Of a DNA stretch of 64,000 nucleotides, positions 1 to 10,701 are shown piece by piece. Position 1 is the first letter of the stretch. Each line of letters begins with the position of its first letter. The DNA is from Adiantum capillus-veneris (taxonomy: Eukaryota > Streptophyta > Polypodiopsida > Polypodiales > Pteridaceae): the NCBI GenBank assembly GCA_014529385.2, contig CM043952.1:58302119-58366118 (forward strand). Direction: 5' to 3'. The notes beneath the pieces are model-generated. The model had not been told where the DNA came from, did no database searches, and was given only the letters and a program-made list of their open reading frames with translations. Made by a program: the position numbers and the translations under genes.

Positions 1-646
1 TTAAGAGCGTCGATTCGTCCTCCCAAGTTGCATCTTCTTTAGGGTAATCCTTCCACTTTACTAGATGCTCCGTGATAGTTCTGTTGCGTAACTTTCTTTC
101 CCTTGTTTCAAGTACATAGTCAGGTTGGAGCTCGAGAACTCCTTGTGCTGGCATGACTATCTGATCTGAGTCCAAGAATTGATCAGGGTTAGGAACATAG
201 GGTTTGAGTAAGCTGACATGGAATACATCATGAACCTTCAAGTTTGCAGGTAACTTTAGCTTGTAGGCCTGGTCACATACAACCTTAACAATCTCAAATG
301 GTCCACAATACCGTGGGCTTAGCTTCTTGTATCTGCCTAGTGATAAGTTACTTTTCTTTGGTCGGACTCGCAGAAAAACTTTATCCCCTTCTTTGAAAGT
401 CCTTTTCGAACGATTCTTATCTGCATAGTGCTTCTGTCTATCCTGAGCTGCCTGAATGTCCTGGCGAATAGCTCTAGTCTGTGCTTCCATATCTTCTAAC
501 ATCTTTCTAGAGGCTTCTACTCTGATGGTTGGATCTGAAAAGTTCAGTGGTGCTAAACAATCCTGTCCATAAAGAGCTTTGAAAGGTGACATTCCAATGC
601 TTCTGTGTTCGGAAGAGTTATAAGCATATTCTACCAAAGGTAGATA
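1..646 (-). pseudogene. pol: Chromovirus integrase C-terminus and chromodomain
   Basis: Translation of the minus strand downstream of the TAA near 645 continues integrase with VEYAYNSSEHRSIGMSPFKALYG and the GPF/Y-type block (YCGPFEIVKV, then LKLPANLKVHDVFHVS). It ends in a chromodomain: EHLVKWKDYPKEDATWEDES lies at the left window edge. Chromodomains on Ty3 integrases bind histone marks or associated proteins and steer insertion; this is what defines chromoviruses. The reading frame appears open from 646 to 1, and the protein end and 3' LTR lie outside the window. Confidence 0.88.
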
Positions 647-1525
647 TTATAACCACTTCTTGGGTTCTTGCGAACAATAGGCTCTGAGAATGTCCTCAAT
701 GACTTGATTAACTCTTTCAGTTTGTCCATCTATTTGTGGATGGTATGCTGTACTCAAAGCTAATTGTGACCCAATAGATTGGAAAAGAGAAGTCCAAAAT
801 TTTGATGTAAACTTGGCATCTCTATCACTGACAATACGCTTGGGTAGACCATGTAGCCTGAAAATCTCCTTGATGAATACCCGACTAATATCTGAAGCAG
901 TAAAGGTTGTCTTTACGGGTATTAGATGAGCCACTTTTGTGAGCATGTCCACAACCATGAAAACAGAATCATAACCTCCTGTAGAAGGTAACCCTGTAAC
1001 AAAATCCATACTGATGCATTCCCACTTCATCTGGGGTATGTCAAGAGGTTGAACTTGCCTTGGTAATTTGATCCTTTCGGCCTTTATCCGTTGACAAGAA
1101 AGACATTGTCTCACATAGAGAAGTATGTCTCCTTTCATTCCATACCAGAAATAACTCCTTCTGACGGCGTGAAGAGTTTTAGCATAGCCTGGGTGTCCGG
1201 ATGTAGGGCTATCGTGTGCTTCATATAGAATGGCCTTCTTTAAAGCTGGGTCTCTGGGTACACAGAGTCTATGACTGTAGTAAAGACATCCTCCCATAAG
1301 AGAGTAATCTTTAGCTTCAGGCATCTTATTCTACTGGACTAATGAAGCCATACGTTGGTACTCTGGATCTTCAAAGGATGCTTCTTTGATTCTATCCCAG
1401 ATAGGGTTATTTGGAATAGAGATAGCTCCGAGAAACGATTTTCGGCTAAGACCATCTGCAACTGCGTTTTCCTTCCCTGGTCTATACTTTATGTCAAGGT
1501 CATATTCATGTAATAGCTCTATCCA
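647..1525 (-). pseudogene. pol: Chromovirus integrase: zinc-binding and catalytic core
   Basis: The stretch 1525-1325 encodes the RNase H to integrase linker (RPGKENAVADGLSRK) and is broken by a stop near 1324. From 1324 the frame carries the HHCC zinc-binding module (HDSPTSGHPGY, then CLSCQRIK) and the DDE core, with Asp in CISMDFVTGLP, Asp in VSDRDAKF and Glu in DGQTERVN. The enzyme would insert the cDNA into the host chromosome. The frame stops after KKWL at a TAA although integrase sequence continues directly, again a point nonsense change. Confidence 0.92.
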
Positions 1526-2117
1526 TCACCGTTGTCGCATATTGAGAATGGGTTGAGTAAAAATCCACTTTAAACTCTTGTGGTCTGTAACCAACTGAAA
1601 CTTGCGTCCAAGAAGATAATGTCTCCATAACTTCAGTGCATGTATAACTGCTAAAAGTTCCAGATCATGAGTGGGATAATTCTTCTCATGATCCCTTAGC
1701 TTTCGCGAAGTATATGCCACCGGTCTTCCTTCTTGAGTAAGAACTCCGCCTAGAGCGAATTTGCTAGCGTCGGTCGCTACTTCAAATTCCTTACTGAAAT
1801 CTGGAAGCTTTAAAATAGGAGCTGAGACCAAGAATTCTTTTATCTTAGCAAAACTAGACTCGTGCTCGGTCTTCCAATCGATCCTCATTCCTTTCTTCAG
1901 GAGTTCCGTCAATGGTTCAGCAATACGTGCATAATCCTTGACAAAAATCATGTACCATCCCGTTATTCCAAGAAATCCCCTTACTTCGCTGACAGTGGAT
2001 GGTTGAGGCCAATCAACGATGTCCTTGACTTTGTCTGGGTCCACTGAAATCCCTTCAGCCGAAATGACAAATCCAAGATAGTTGACCTTTGGTGAGCAAA
2101 AAGTGCACTTGCTCTCC
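1526..2117 (-). pseudogene. pol: Chromovirus RT connection and RNase H domain
   Basis: Continues the reverse transcriptase in a shifted frame. The connection segment (VNYLGFVIS, then [16 protein letters not shown]) leads to an RNase H domain that removes the RNA strand during reverse transcription. Acidic residues are visible in [11 protein letters not shown], in [10 protein letters not shown] and in [11 protein letters not shown]. The frame ends in TGA at 1526-1528, at a place where the next residues (WIELLHEYD) continue the domain in frame. The stop is therefore a nonsense mutation, possibly CGA to TGA. Confidence 0.9.
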
Positions 2118-2741
2118 TTAGCTTACGTAAAGTTGGTGTTTCCGAAGAAGATCAAGTACTTTGCGAACATGTTCTTCGTGATCTGCCTCATCTTTGGAAT
2201 AGATCAGAATGTCATCAAAGAAGACCAAGACAAAATCATCGAGGTAAGGTCGGAAAATATCCTGCATAAGTCGGTTGAAGCTTGCAGGAGCATTTGTTAG
2301 ACCAAAAGACATTACTGTGAATTCGTAGTGCCCATACCTAGTATTGAAAGCTGTCTTCGGAATATCTGATTCCTTGATCCTGATTTGGTAATATCCTGAC
2401 CTTAGATCTATCTTTGTAAATATTTTGGCGCCGTGGAGTCTGTCCAAAAGTTCGTCAATCCTTGGAATTGGATACTTGTTCTTGACGGTTACCTGGTTCA
2501 GTCCACGATAGTCTATGCATAGCCTTAAGGTCCCATCCTTCTTATTTTGGAAAAGAACTGGAGCACCCCCAGGAGAAGTACTGGGTCGAATGAATCCTTG
2601 CTCAATGAGTTGCCTAAGTTGTTCTTTGAGTTCGATGGCCTCCGGAAGTGACATTTTATAAGGTCTTTTTGAGATAGGTTCACACCCAGGGATAGTCTCG
2701 ATCTCACCAAGGCCATCCAAGAAAGCCTTAGGGATAATCAT
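2118..2741 (-). pseudogene. pol: Chromovirus reverse transcriptase domain
   Basis: About 207 residues of a Ty3-type reverse transcriptase. Visible in order are the entry segment with PYKMSLPEA, the [16 protein letters not shown] block, LCIDYRGLN, the catalytic block [10 protein letters not shown] and the palm motif FFDDILIYS, which keeps both catalytic aspartates (YxDD variant FFDD). The frame breaks near 2117, just after the segment ending HQLYVS; the next frame continues with the usual cysteine-containing connection segment, so a small indel is the simplest explanation. The enzyme would copy element RNA to cDNA in the capsid. No protease precedes it because the element is cut at about 2757. 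Confidence 0.93.
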
Positions 2742-2759
2742 GCTTCACAAAACACTCAT

Positions 2760-3314
2760 ATGTATCCAAGAAGGGAGCAACAATGGTTCTCAATTTGCTT
2801 GGGCCCACATACTACGAGTGAATGCCCTACTTTTAGAGTAAAGTTTAACGGGACTTGTAACGCGTGTGGTAGGTATGGCCATCAAGCGAAGGATTGCCTA
2901 CTGCTTAAACGCATCATGGAAAATAGACCGCCTATAGCTTGGGCAGACTCACCTCGAGTTCCTGCATTGATGCCTACCCCACCCATAGAGCAACAGTTGC
3001 CATTACAGCACATGGTCCCTAGAACCCAAAATGTGGTCCAAACCACACCGTTGCCACCTCCAGTGCTAGGACCGCAACCCCCTCATCCAAGACTTACACC
3101 TATGAACCAAATAGGTTGCGAGTCATCTAGTACTTATGTAGATTGCGAAGAGGACATAGACTCTAGTATCACCTATGGAGTCGACATGCTTGAGGAGTGT
3201 CCCATGTACTATATGGAAGACCATTGGGGACAAATCAAACCGGTATATCAAGCTACTGCGCTAGCAGCAAGAGGCCAAAACATTAATAGTTTTGCCCGGA
3301 GACCACCTCTTTAG
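2760..3314 (+). pseudogene. gag: Gag C-terminal part with zinc knuckle
   Basis: The first frame after the truncation point. It has a CCHC zinc knuckle CNACGRYGHQAKDC (CX2CX4HX4C) near residues 34-47, followed by a proline-rich linker. The TAG at 3312-3314 is in frame with the downstream gag/protease frame, whose first residues form another knuckle-like motif, so this is one protein interrupted by a nonsense codon. Zinc knuckles bind the element RNA for packaging. The N-terminal capsid part is absent because the element is cut at about 2757; the first Met is not a natural start. Confidence 0.82.
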
Positions 3315-5093
3315 TGCTACGAATGTGGTGGACCACATCGAGTAGCTGAGTGCCCCATTAGAATGCAAAATAATGCCGCACTAATGCAAACAAGTCAAGG
3401 GAGTGCATTGGCAATGCCAATACTCACTTGTAATCGTTGTGGCATAGATCATTTGATTGCACAGTGTCCTAACAATCCAAACACACCGAAAATCACACCA
3501 TTGAACATAATAGAGATTGTTGATGGGACACCACCAACTATAAACATAGCACCAGTGAATGCACTCACACGGTCGATGCTCCAAAAGAAAAATTACATCC
3601 TCGAAGAGAGAGATGCTGCATCCATTGGCCGAGCGAGAAAGAAGAAAACACGAAGAAAGAAATCCCTTAACGCTTCTAGCTCAAAACCTAGTTCAAAGAC
3701 TAACATAGGGACAGGAGAGGATCCCATGTATATGGATGACCTTGAGGATGACTCAGATTCGATAGAGACCACGGAGACCAAAACTGTTACTACAAAGGAA
3801 AAAGCCAGTGAGGAGGATCACGAGAGGGAATTACGACAAACACCAAAAGAGTATTCAAAGTTAAACCACCCAGTTGCAAACCCCCAAGATAAGCCACGAG
3901 AGACAAAAAATGAGGATTGCAAGAGAAATATTGGAACCTATCCAAACCCAACAGTGGAAATTGAACGAGTCCAACAACCGAGGGGTTTGGTGGAAGAAAC
4001 TCAACGAAAATTAGAACCTGAACCCAAACATATCCAGATGTCGGACACAGTGTTTCCCACACAAGTTCAACCTCACAAGAACTACAGGCCGTTAGCTATA
4101 CCCAGTATCATTCGGGAAGAGAGTGAGGGTAGGACATCTGAAAGTGGACACACACCTTTCCTACTAGAGAGAATGTTCAATGAGGGAATGCCTAACCCCC
4201 TTGAGGAAGTGGAGATTCCATCTTCACCATTCTCTTGTCAGGATCCTACGTCCCACAAGATGCCATTAAATGTTGCCAAGCTGATGGATTTCATGTCCTC
4301 AGAAACACGTACAACTATCATATCTAAGTTATACGGAGATCCAGAATTATTCCTAGCACTGCGAGCGCTTCTCAATGGAGAATTACAGGCCAGATTACCA
4401 CAGTTTGCACATATAAACAAACCTGACTCGGTGATGAATGATGAAGAACATTTAGCACCACCATCTGACCTAGCGGGACATGAATCTGTAATTGAAATAC
4501 CCGTTAACAAGTTGGGGAAATACTTTGAAGGTGATGAATCTAATGCTACTCTACCAATCACTACTAAAGGATTAACTGTAAAGGGGATCCTTGACGGTGG
4601 TGCGGGAGTCATCATGGTGACAATGAGTTGTTGGGAGTCTATGGGGAGACATCACCTTGAAGCCACAAGCGTAGTGGTAAAAATGGCTAATGGATCTATT
4701 GTTACGCCTATTGGAATGCTAAAGGATCTCAGGATCAAGGTCTTGGGACACAAGGTAAGGCAGACTTTCATTGTTATGGATTTTTCCAAGCATCCTATGT
4801 CATTTGAGATGATCTTAGGGCGTCCATTCATGAGGGAAGCAAAAATGGTGCATGACTGGTCCAAAAACCACGTCTACTTACAGTTCCAAGACTTTGTCAT
4901 TCGAGTTGATCTTTTAAGTGGTCGAACGCATCCTCTAGGAAATAAATTCATCATTGATAATCGATCAGACACAACAATTCACTCAGCTCCATTACAGTAT
5001 TGTTACACATGTAACGAAGACACGGATATTGGGGAGAACTCTCCTTATATGGATATTCTACCTGGAATGGCTGAGTCAGACAATGTCGATTGA
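3315..5093 (+). pseudogene. gag-pro: Gag/protease region with two further zinc knuckles and a DGGAG retropepsin
   Basis: In frame with the preceding gag segment. Two knuckle-like motifs are visible, CYECGGPHRVAEC (from 3315) and CNRCGIDHLIAQC (near 3435), both CX2CX3HX4C. A long charged low-complexity linker follows. From about 4535 a retropepsin-like fold is recognisable: ILDGGAGVIMV in the active-site position (DGGA in place of DTGA/DSGA) and EMILGRPFM as the second conserved strand. DGGA also occurs in the Tat element at 51900, so it may be a lineage feature rather than decay. The TGA at 5091-5093 is in frame with the next segment. Confidence 0.8.
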
Positions 5094-5912
5094 GTGCACC
5101 TAGCGGCAACTATAGATACATGGGGAGCTAGAGAAACAACTTGGGTAACACCAGATGGGGAAGAGATACCACACATTGCACCAGTAAACATGTTAGGTGT
5201 AGCGCATGTAACATCCGATGATAAGAAAGAGGCACACCTACCTGAGAGTGAAACTGATGATTCCTCAAAGGCTTCAGGCCAATACACATCGGAAACGGAA
5301 TCTCAGGAAGAAATGGATTCAGAACCTGAGGAAACATCGAGTGAGCCAAGTATAGAAAATAAATACTCAAGGCCTAGTACGACCGTCTATGGTAATTTAT
5401 ATGAGAGTGAAGAAGATACAAGCGAAGACCTATCAGGCAAGTCGAGTTCAAACATTTACCAAAATCAAAACCTTAACAAGAAACAAAGGTCATATAAGAG
5501 ACGACGATATCGAGCAAATGTGAGAGCTAGGATAAACAAGGAAAGATCTACTGCAGAATGGCTTAGCTATCTAGGGGCATGTGATGCTCATCGAAAGCTA
5601 GTAGACAATTGGGGTGAACATCTCTAGAGTGTCATGTGGTGCAGCCTGCGACCCATTGACCTTGCTCAATTGGAGGTTACAGAGCCGAAATTGAGTCGAA
5701 CTATAAGAAGACGTCAAAACCGAGAGTTAGCTCAACAACAAAAGGAGGCAGAACTAAAAGAAAGGTCTCTGTCAGGACAAGAGCGTGTTGACTTACATAC
5801 AGATCCTGAACATTTTAAATCTTATACCACGGGGAGCAAAAGGTTGTGTATGCCAAATCCCAAAGAATACCTACCAATGGAAGCAGTGGAGTCTATGATG
5901 GTCCAGCGGTAG
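5094..5912 (+). pseudogene. Acidic/basic linker between protease and RT
   Basis: Two open stretches (5094-5627 and 5634-5912) stay in the same frame as the gag-protease part, separated only by a TAG at 5625-5627. The sequence is rich in Glu, Ser and Asp (ETDDSSKASG, EEMDSEPEETSSEPS) and then basic (KKQRSYKRRRYRANVRAR). I recognise no domain; it resembles a disordered linker before RT. The frame shifts to that of RT between 5846 and 5912. Confidence 0.6.
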
Positions 5913-6845
5913 TTAAAGAGATAGAATTAGCAGAACCAGGTGAGGAGTCTAAACCATTCTTTATTGCTCAAGACCTTACCGAAACTGAAGAGGCTGTACT
6001 TAAGGAGCTCCTCAAGGAATACAAGGATATCTTTGCTTGGACATATCATGACATGAAGGGTGTTCCACCTTCTGTGGTGCAACATACAATTCCCATGATC
6101 AACACTACTAAACCCGTCCAGCAACGACCCTATCCAATGAATCCTAAGTACGCCAAAATTGTACAAGAGGAGATTGAAAAACTTATTCAATGTGGATTCA
6201 TATACCCTATTGAGCACTCAGAATGGGTTTCTCCAATAGTCATTGTGCCAAAAAAGAATGGGAAACTAAGAGTGTGCGTGGACCTCAAGAAAGTTAATGC
6301 AGCCACTAGGAGAGATCATTATCCCTTGCCATATTCAGAACATGTGCTTGAAAGAGCTGTGGGCAAGGAAGCTTATAGCTTTTTAGATGGGTACTCTGGT
6401 TACAATCAAATCACAATTGCATTAGAGGACCAAGCTAAAACTGCTTTTATCACAGAGTTTGGAGTGTTTGCATTTCGTGTTATGGCTTTTGGCTTAACAA
6501 ATGCCCCTGCTACATTCCAACAATTAATAAACATTGCGTTTAAAGAATTTCTAAGGGAGTTTTGTGAAGCTTTCCTAGACAACCTTTGTGTTTATTCTTC
6601 TTGGGAGAAGCATTTGTTATATCTATGAAAAATATTTGAAAGGTGCAGATTTTATCGCATCTCATTGAACCCTTTCAAATGCCAATTTTGGGTTAAGCAT
6701 GGAGTCATTCTAGGGCATACAGTGTCCAAGAACGGGATATCCACAGATGAGAGTGAGATTAAAGCCATTGCCGATTTGCCACCACCTACGAACTATAAAG
6801 GAGTTCAAAGATTTATGGGCCATGTTGGTTATTATCGAGAATAGC
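5846..6845 (+). pseudogene. pol: OTA-type reverse transcriptase with altered catalytic motif
   Basis: Clear RT from the leader FAWTYHDMKGVPPS through PVQQRPYPMNPKYA, SPIVIVPKKNGKLRVCVDLK, SFLDGYSGYNQI and [16 protein letters not shown]. The palm motif reads AFLDNLCVYS: the second catalytic aspartate of the normal xxDD pair is Asn (GAC AAC), which should abolish polymerisation. The frame stops at 6628. Connection-domain sequence continues with breaks in 6629-6845, where CQFWVKHGVILGHTVS and KNGISTDESEIKAI are visible. RT family assignment is firm; activity is ruled out. Confidence 0.92.
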
Positions 6846-6852
6846 GCGTCCA

Positions 6853-7863
6853 TTGTACAAGCTTCTTATCGAGTTTCACTGGACGGAAGAATGTCATCAA
6901 TCTTATGAGTTATTAAAGAAGGCCCTAACAAGTGCTCCAATCCTGCAAACACCTGATTGGAATGTACCTTTTCATGTGCATATTGATGCATCAAACTTTG
7001 CTATTGGGTGTGTTCTAACTCAACCAGGAGAACATAAATTGGACTACCCTATTAGCTTTGCAAGTCGCCAATTAAATGATGCCGAGATGAACTACACTAC
7101 TACAGAGCGCGAAGGTCTAGCTATGATTTACGCAGTAAAGAAATTTCGTTATTACCTTCTTGCTACCAAGTTTGTGTTTTATGTGGATCATCAAGCATTG
7201 CTATATTTGGTAAACAAGCCGTGTTCCACAGGTCGAATTACACGATGGTTGTTAATTCTTCTTGAGTTTGACTTCACCGTTGTTGTGAGGCCTAGGAGAA
7301 AACATGTCATGGTGGATCAATTATCTCATATCCCTAATGGCGAAGCTCCTACGGGGGTTGATGATGAATTTCCTCATACTCCTTTGTTCATTGTTGAGAC
7401 AATGCCTGAATGGAGTGAAAAGATTGTTAACTTCTTAGTTAATGGTTTTCCACCCAAAGAGCTGCGAAAAGATATAGCTCGAAAATTAATCAAGGAATGC
7501 GAACCCTATTGCTTACTGGCGGGAACTCTCTATAAGAGAGGAAAAGATGATGTTCTTAGACGTTGTTCCCGCGAGGATGAGTATTTATATATTCTACAAG
7601 AGGCACACATGGGCGTAGCTAGTGGTCACTTTTCAGGAAAGTTGACTGCCCGAAAGATCTTACAGTCAGGCTATTGGTGGCCCACTCTGTTTAAGGATGC
7701 ATCACTTTTTGCAAAGGGATGTGATGAATGCAAACGCTTCAAGAAGCCACAAAGAAGTGATAGGATGCCTCTACATCCCATCAAGGTAACCCAACCATTT
7801 GAAAAGTGGGGCTTAGACTTTGTAGAACCGATTAGTACGGCTGCACGTAACACGCAATCATGA
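6853..7863 (+). pseudogene. pol: RNase H and integrase zinc-binding module
   Basis: RNase H occupies roughly residues 15-135 with acidic residues in HIDASNFAIGCVL, TTTEREGLAMIYA and YVDHQALLYL, apparently intact. A linker with HVMVDQLSHIPNG follows, then the integrase HHCC module with HMGVASGHFSGK and CDECKRFKKP, and the first core strand GLDFVEPI, which carries the first DDE aspartate. The TGA at 7861-7863 is in frame with the integrase core that follows, so a single nonsense codon splits the protein. No archaeal RNase H lies between RNase H and integrase, unlike the Tat element at 50408. Confidence 0.92.
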
Positions 7864-8775
7864 TATATCATTGTGGCTACCGACTATGTAACCAAATGGG
7901 CTGAAGCAAAAGCAACACGGAAGGCGGATGCAAAAATAACAGCTAAGTTCCTCTTTGAGAACATTATCACACGTTTTGGATGCCCCTTTGAACTTGTGAG
8001 TGACAATGGAACTCATTTTATAAATGAAGTAATAAAAGAACTCACATCAAACTTCATGATATCTCACCACAAGTCTACACTCTATTATCCCCAAGCAAAT
8101 GGCCAAGCTGAGAGTACCAAAAAAACTCTCATCTCCATTTTGACAAAGACAGTTGAGGCTAATCGCACTGATTGGGACCTAAATCTTACATCAGCTTTAT
8201 GGGCTTATCGTACTGCGTATAAAGTTGCTATTAATTGCACACCGTTTAAGATGGTGTATGTCCAAGAAGCAGTTATGCCATGGGAGTTTGTCATTCCTAG
8301 TCTTCGAGTAGCTTCTCAAGAAGGTTGGGATGGTAACCCCTTAGTTGAGCGATTATATATCCTAGAAAGGCTAGATGAAGAGAGGCAATTAGCTGTGCGA
8401 AATGCTCTAGTGGAGAAGAATAGGAGAAAGAAGTGGTTTGATAGCCATTTAAAGGATAAAGACATCAAGGTTGGTGATAAAGTTCTTATGTACGGGGTAC
8501 GTAATGAAAAGAAGAAATTGAAATACGCTGGTAAGGGACCATATCGAGTGTGTGAAATTACCCTGCAAGGTACCATTCGTGTGGAGACTCTAGATGGAGT
8601 TGAAACCATTGGATTCCTTAATGGGAGTAAATTCAAAAGATATTATGATCCTCTAAGCCAGGAAGAGTTGCAAGCTATCCATCAAAAGAAGGCTGCCAGG
8701 GAACAAGCAGAGCTTAGAAAAATCCAAGCAAGAGTTGAGGCTCGAGAACGACAACAACGTCTTAGACGCCAATGA
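7864..8775 (+). pseudogene. pol: Integrase catalytic core and C-terminal domain
   Basis: Continues in frame after TGA 7861-7863 with IVATDYVTKWAEAKA. The second core Asp is in VSDNGTHF and the Glu in QANGQAESTKK. The C-terminal part has the conserved KVGDKVLMYG and KYAGKGPYRVCEI segment, then a Lys/Glu/Gln-rich helical tail to the TGA at 8773-8775. No chromodomain is present, as expected for the Athila/Tat side of Ty3. The enzyme would integrate element cDNA. Confidence 0.92.
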
Positions 8776-8784
8776 GAGGCTAAT

Positions 8785-9189
8785 GTGGGAATCACGCAAG
8801 AATTTTTCGAGGACACAGATGACGACTCATTAGAATCTGAGCCACCGCTACGATACCCAATTGAGCTAAATAGCCCCTATGGGAAAGTACTATACAATAC
8901 CTTATTAGATACGGGAGCTAAACACAATTTGTTATCCTATGGAGTTTGGTGTCAATTACGGAAACCGACCCTATCCCCGAGTACGATGCAAGTCAAGGGC
9001 ATTAATAAAAAGAAAACTGCTATTCTTGGAGTCCTTCAGACCCCTGTTGTCTATGACAATGGAAGCATAGTGCAGAGGTTTCTAGTCATGCCCGCGGGAG
9101 CTATGGAAGGCAACGTAAACCTGGGACGCACGTGGATGTTGGCAACCAAATGCACTATTGATTGGGATACTGGTAGTGTCACGACGTGA
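8785..9189 (+). CDS. Second retropepsin-like domain, downstream of integrase
   Basis: A 134-codon frame starting ten bases after the integrase stop. After an acidic lead-in, YNTLLDTGAKHNLLSYGVW matches the retropepsin flap-to-active-site region with a canonical DTGA triad. About 70 residues later NVNLGRTWMLATKCTIDW sits where retropepsins have ILGxxWL and the following strand. The frame is in phase with the integrase frame, so it could once have been a read-through extension, or translated separately. The element already has a DGGA protease-like region before RT, so this is an extra one. Whether it cleaves anything is unknown. Alternative: a clipped retropepsin fold used as a structural part. 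Confidence 0.62.
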   Translation: MGITQEFFEDTDDDSLESEPPLRYPIELNSPYGKVLYNTLLDTGAKHNLLSYGVWCQLRKPTLSPSTMQVKGINKKKTAILGVLQTPVVYDNGSIVQRFLVMPAGAMEGNVNLGRTWMLATKCTIDWDTGSVTT

Positions 9190-9231
9190 CCACCGACTCT
9201 TACCCCTATCATTCAAGCAAAGTCACCTACG

Positions 9232-10041
9232 TTGCAAACTCTAGCAAAGTTGAAGGATAGCCAGCATTCACAAGCCAAGGTGGTTAACTCGTCTTTGCCG
9301 GCTACCCATGAACCTAGCACTTCAACACTTGTAGTTGCAACAAGCAGTAATATTGCAAGTACTCAACCTACACGACCTAAGAGTACATATCAATGGGTCC
9401 CCAAGGCCTTACTTCCAACTACCTCAACCCTCCCATCCATTTCAAGAAAAACTTTCCCTGGAGAACCAAGAGCGCGCTCTAGGAGAGTCAAGACCAAATC
9501 ACGATGGATTCCAAAACGACTATTAGAAGCCCAAGGCTACTATGATCGAAATGAGCAAATTTGGGTACCTAAACGTAAAATGTGTCCTTCCCTATCGACA
9601 ACAAACCCATATGAGTCAAACAGTGTAACGCTAAAGCCAATGGCAGACCGTGGGAAGGGAAAGATCACAGAATGCTACACACCTAGTCCAGAGCTAGTTT
9701 GGGCTCCAAGGCAAAACCAATTTATTCCACCTAGCTCAGGAAGGGGGGAGTTCCATGAAGCTTCTAGCTCCTCATGTAATACATCCATAGAGGTAAAAGC
9801 TTCTACACAGCCTCCATCTATAGTAGTGGACCTCCATGAAGCTACAAAAGAATCCACACCTCCCAGTGTTCCAGAATCACCTGATGAACCACTTCAAGTT
9901 CGATCATGGGAGAGTACCTTACCACCCTTGCAACTTGACGAGGCACCTAGGGTAATAGAAAACTACTGGCAAAAATCCTCACCTATTACCAACTGGAATG
10001 ATTGGTTTCAAAGGGTGACGAGCTTATTTCAAACGGTATGA
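9232..10041 (+). CDS. Accessory ORF with repeated Trp-x-Pro-Lys motifs
   Basis: A frame of 269 codons with no family I recognise. It is rich in Ser, Thr and Pro and contains four copies of a W-[VIA]-P-[KR] motif, as YQWVPKALLP, SRWIPKRLLE, IWVPKRK and VWAPRQN, spaced about 20-70 residues apart. No signal peptide or membrane segment is seen, so an envelope role is not supported. It lies where Athila/Tat elements carry variable accessory ORFs. The frame holds a purine run (9738-9748) identical to the PPT before the 3' LTR. Function unknown. Confidence 0.5.
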   Translation: MQTLAKLKDSQHSQAKVVNSSLPATHEPSTSTLVVATSSNIASTQPTRPKSTYQWVPKALLPTTSTLPSISRKTFPGEPRARSRRVKTKSRWIPKRLLEAQGYYDRNEQIWVPKRKMCPSLSTTNPYESNSVTLKPMADRGKGKITECYTPSPELVWAPRQNQFIPPSSGRGEFHEASSSSCNTSIEVKASTQPPSIVVDLHEATKESTPPSVPESPDEPLQVRSWESTLPPLQLDEAPRVIENYWQKSSPITNWNDWFQRVTSLFQTV

Positions 10042-10049
10042 TCTACCCA

Positions 10050-10140
10050 AGGAAGGGGGGAGTGTTTGCTGACAGTCATCATTCACCTCAACCTTTCTCC
10101 CTGACCTCTTAATCTCCAATCTTAGGGAATGTATATATAA
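10050..10140 (+). promoter_or_regulatory. Internal PPT-like purine tract followed by a TATA motif
   Basis: AGGAAGGGGGG at 10050-10060 is identical to the purine tract at 12055-12065 that abuts the 3' LTR. About 70 bases later GTATATATAAAG (10131 onward) resembles a plant TATA box and lies upstream of the acidic ORF at 10354. It could be an internal plus-strand priming site and a promoter for a subgenomic RNA, or chance purine richness. Seen in sequence; function is inferred. Confidence 0.4.
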
Positions 10141-10353
10141 AGCCTTATACTCACAAAAACAAGATAAAAATGTAAAAGAGCAAGAGCCATAACACAAAAT
10201 CATAAAAGCAAATTATACACAAGAACACGACCCTTGTAATATTTGCACTCTAACCATCATCTATTTGTGTGTACAGATATGGCTAGTACGCTAGAGTCAT
10301 CCACTCCTGCCTTGGGTGAGAGGTACCCTCGTTAATTTTCACAAATATTTCAC

Positions 10354-10701
10354 ATGGTCTTTCCAGTGCTTGCATGTGAATGGGATTTGATAGGTACGCT
10401 AGCATGTGAGAGGAATTTTGAGGAGTTAGAATGGCTGGTACGTCTCTTGACCACGTCTGATCCATACTTAGTAGAGAGCGTTTCTCCCATTGCACAAGCC
10501 TACCCTTTTGACCAAGATGACTATAGGCGTCTAGTGACCTTCTTAGTAAACATGGGCACCTATGATGAAGAAGAAAATTTACAGGACTACACAGATGGCA
10601 CATATGGTCTCATGGATGATGACTTTGTTTATCTCGACGACGAGGATAGGGGTTTAGCCTTAGGGTTTCCCCCCAACCTCTACAATATCCTATTCCCTTG
10701 A
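10354..10701 (+). CDS. Small acidic ORF downstream of the internal TATA
   Basis: A frame of 115 codons, no recognised family. Composition is acidic with DYTDGTYGLMDDDFVYLDDE near the end. An upstream ATG at 10279 opens a short peptide ending in TAA just before this frame; the two are close enough that a frameshift or short intron may separate them. The stop is followed by another purine-rich run (CTAGGGGGAGTG). It belongs to the accessory part of the OTA element. Whether it is translated is unknown. Confidence 0.35.
   Translation: MVFPVLACEWDLIGTLACERNFEELEWLVRLLTTSDPYLVESVSPIAQAYPFDQDDYRRLVTFLVNMGTYDEEENLQDYTDGTYGLMDDDFVYLDDEDRGLALGFPPNLYNILFP

Larger units (their letters stand above)
1..2757 (-). 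mobile_element. Ty3/gypsy chromovirus fragment, pol only, cut at both ends
   Basis: Read on the minus strand, the segment carries reverse transcriptase, RNase H, integrase and a chromodomain in the order of a chromovirus pol. The 3' end runs off the left edge of the window. The 5' end, with gag and protease, is missing: homology stops near 2757, where a plus-strand Ty3 element begins without any LTR, so the junction is a truncation or rearrangement. The reading frame is interrupted by at least one frameshift (near 2117) and nonsense codons (1526-1528, near 1324 and near 645), so it is a dead copy. No LTR is visible. Confidence 0.93.
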
